Shown: positions 63,352 through 64,000 of the stretch, one piece after another
Numbering within the stretch: position 1 is the stretch's first letter
How the letters are laid out: each line of letters begins with the position of its first letter
Assembly (NCBI RefSeq): GCF_002028405.1
Contig: NZ_CP020046.1
Coordinates: 2,542,001 to 2,606,000 of the forward strand
DNA: 64,000 bases
DNA from: Thiomonas intermedia
Lineage (GTDB): Bacteria > Pseudomonadota > Gammaproteobacteria > Burkholderiales > Burkholderiaceae_C
Reading direction: 5' to 3'
The notes under the pieces: generated by a model
What the model saw: the letters and a program-made list of their open reading frames with translations, nothing else
The model's database searches: none
Told to the model about the DNA's origin: nothing
Made by a program: the position numbers and the translations under genes

Positions 63352-64000
63352 TCACTCCCAGACAAAGGCCGTGGCGGCATCGAAGGGATGTTCGGCCTGC
63401 CAGTGACGCGCGATGTCGATGCGGCGAGCGATCCACACGCGGTCGTGACGCTGCACATGATCGAGAAAGCGTTGCAGCGCCCGGATGCGGCCGGGCCTGC
63501 CGAGCAGGCGCGCATGCATGCCGATGCTGAGCATCTTCGGCTGGTCTTCGCCCTCGGCGTAGAGCGCGTCGAAGCTGTCGCGCAGGTAAATGTAGAAGTC
63601 TTCGGCCTGCGCAAAGCCCTGGGGCAGGGCGAAGCGCATGTCGTTGCTGTCGAGGGTGTAGGGCACGACCAGATGGGGGCTGAGACTGCCGTCGGTCTTG
63701 CGCACCTGCAGCCAGAAAGGCAGGTCGTCGCCGTAATAGTCGCTGTCGTAGGCGAAGCCGCCGAAGTCGGCCACCAGGCGGCGGGTGTTGGGGCTGTCGC
63801 GGCCGGTATACCAGCCCAGCGGACGCACGCCGCAGACGGCCTCGATCGCGTCCATGCCCAGGCGCATGTGCTCGCGCTCGGTGGCTTCGTCGAGATTTTG
63901 ATAGTGAATCCAGCGCCAGCCGTGACAGGCGATTTCATGACCGAGTTCCACGCAGGCGCGGGCCAGGTCGGGTGTGCGTTGCAAGGCCATGCCCACGCCG
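63352..64000 (-). CDS. puuE: Allantoinase PuuE-type polysaccharide-deacetylase family (N-terminus outside window)
   Basis: At least 215 residues of the C-terminal part; the frame is open to the right edge. GHEIACHGWRWIHYQNL carries the HxW/H metal-site region, followed by GWYTGRDSPNTRRLV, FAYDSDYYGDDLPFW and KMLSIGMHARLLGRPGR, all typical of PuuE, the non-urease allantoinase that opens allantoin to allantoate. The normal length is about 300 residues, so roughly 85-100 lie beyond the edge. It ends two bases before the uraD-allC start. The N-terminal Asp-Asp motif cannot be checked. Confidence 0.88.
   Translation of the reverse strand, partial: GVGMALQRTPDLARACVELGHEIACHGWRWIHYQNLDEATEREHMRLGMDAIEAVCGVRPLGWYTGRDSPNTRRLVADFGGFAYDSDYYGDDLPFWLQVRKTDGSLSPHLVVPYTLDSNDMRFALPQGFAQAEDFYIYLRDSFDALYAEGEDQPKMLSIGMHARLLGRPGRIRALQRFLDHVQRHDRVWIARRIDIARHWQAEHPFDAATAFVWE

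Overview
The window is about 65% GC and almost fully coding. It looks like the chromosome of a betaproteobacterium of the order Burkholderiales, and a Thiomonas-like organism is my best guess. That guess rests on gene order and protein families read by eye, not on a search. Three things point that way: the run rpsO-pnp-qor-tpiA-secG-tRNA-Leu-nuoA to nuoN-DUF2818-Nudix, the RpfE-type (COG4255) protein, and a small 'YxKT...EI...R.LL..DG' family protein typical of Burkholderiales.

Positions 1-25300 are housekeeping. A metallophosphoesterase gene leaves the left edge on the minus strand. On the plus strand follow rpsO, a strong terminator, pnp with a long leader stem-loop, a quinone oxidoreductase, tpiA, secG, tRNA-Leu(GAG) and the full 14-gene complex I operon nuoA-N. 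A DUF2818 membrane protein and a Nudix hydrolase close that run. A MraY/WecA-family transferase (minus) and lolC plus an RpfE-type gene (plus) come next. From 25379 to 33549 a giant alpha-2-macroglobulin gene overlaps pbpC (PBP1C), the usual bacterial A2M-PBP1C pair. An OFA-type MFS transporter follows on the minus strand.

Positions 35534-51851 hold the most interesting block: a type II polyketide locus for an aryl polyene pigment, closest in content to xanthomonadin clusters. It has two convergent operons. The plus arm encodes a flavin-dependent halogenase-like oxidoreductase, a chorismatase (XanB2-like, giving hydroxybenzoate), a PlsC acyltransferase and a family 2 glycosyltransferase. The minus arm is a tightly overlapped 13-gene operon: ACP, membrane protein, AMP-ligase, dehydratase, LpxL-like acyltransferase, LolA-like protein, MMPL exporter, polysaccharide deacetylase, ketosynthase, chain-length-factor-like protein, second hotdog dehydratase, FabG and a CPA2 antiporter. 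Together they suggest that an aryl starter is made from chorismate, activated onto the ACP, extended and reduced to a polyene, joined to a lipid or sugar-lipid, and moved to the outer membrane.

Positions 52139-55948 carry a DEAD-box helicase, a fused SpmA-SpmB-type membrane protein and a Burkholderiales hypothetical protein. From 56099 to the right edge, all on the minus strand, is a purine/allantoin degradation region: puuE-type allantoinase (cut by the window), a uraD-allC fusion, an unusual M20 hydrolase, then an intergenic control region with palindromes, and an NCS1 permease, an Asp/Glu (allantoin/hydantoin) racemase and an NCS2 xanthine/urate permease. Transporter, racemase, allantoinase, allantoate hydrolase and OHCU decarboxylase together imply use of urate/allantoin as a nitrogen source.
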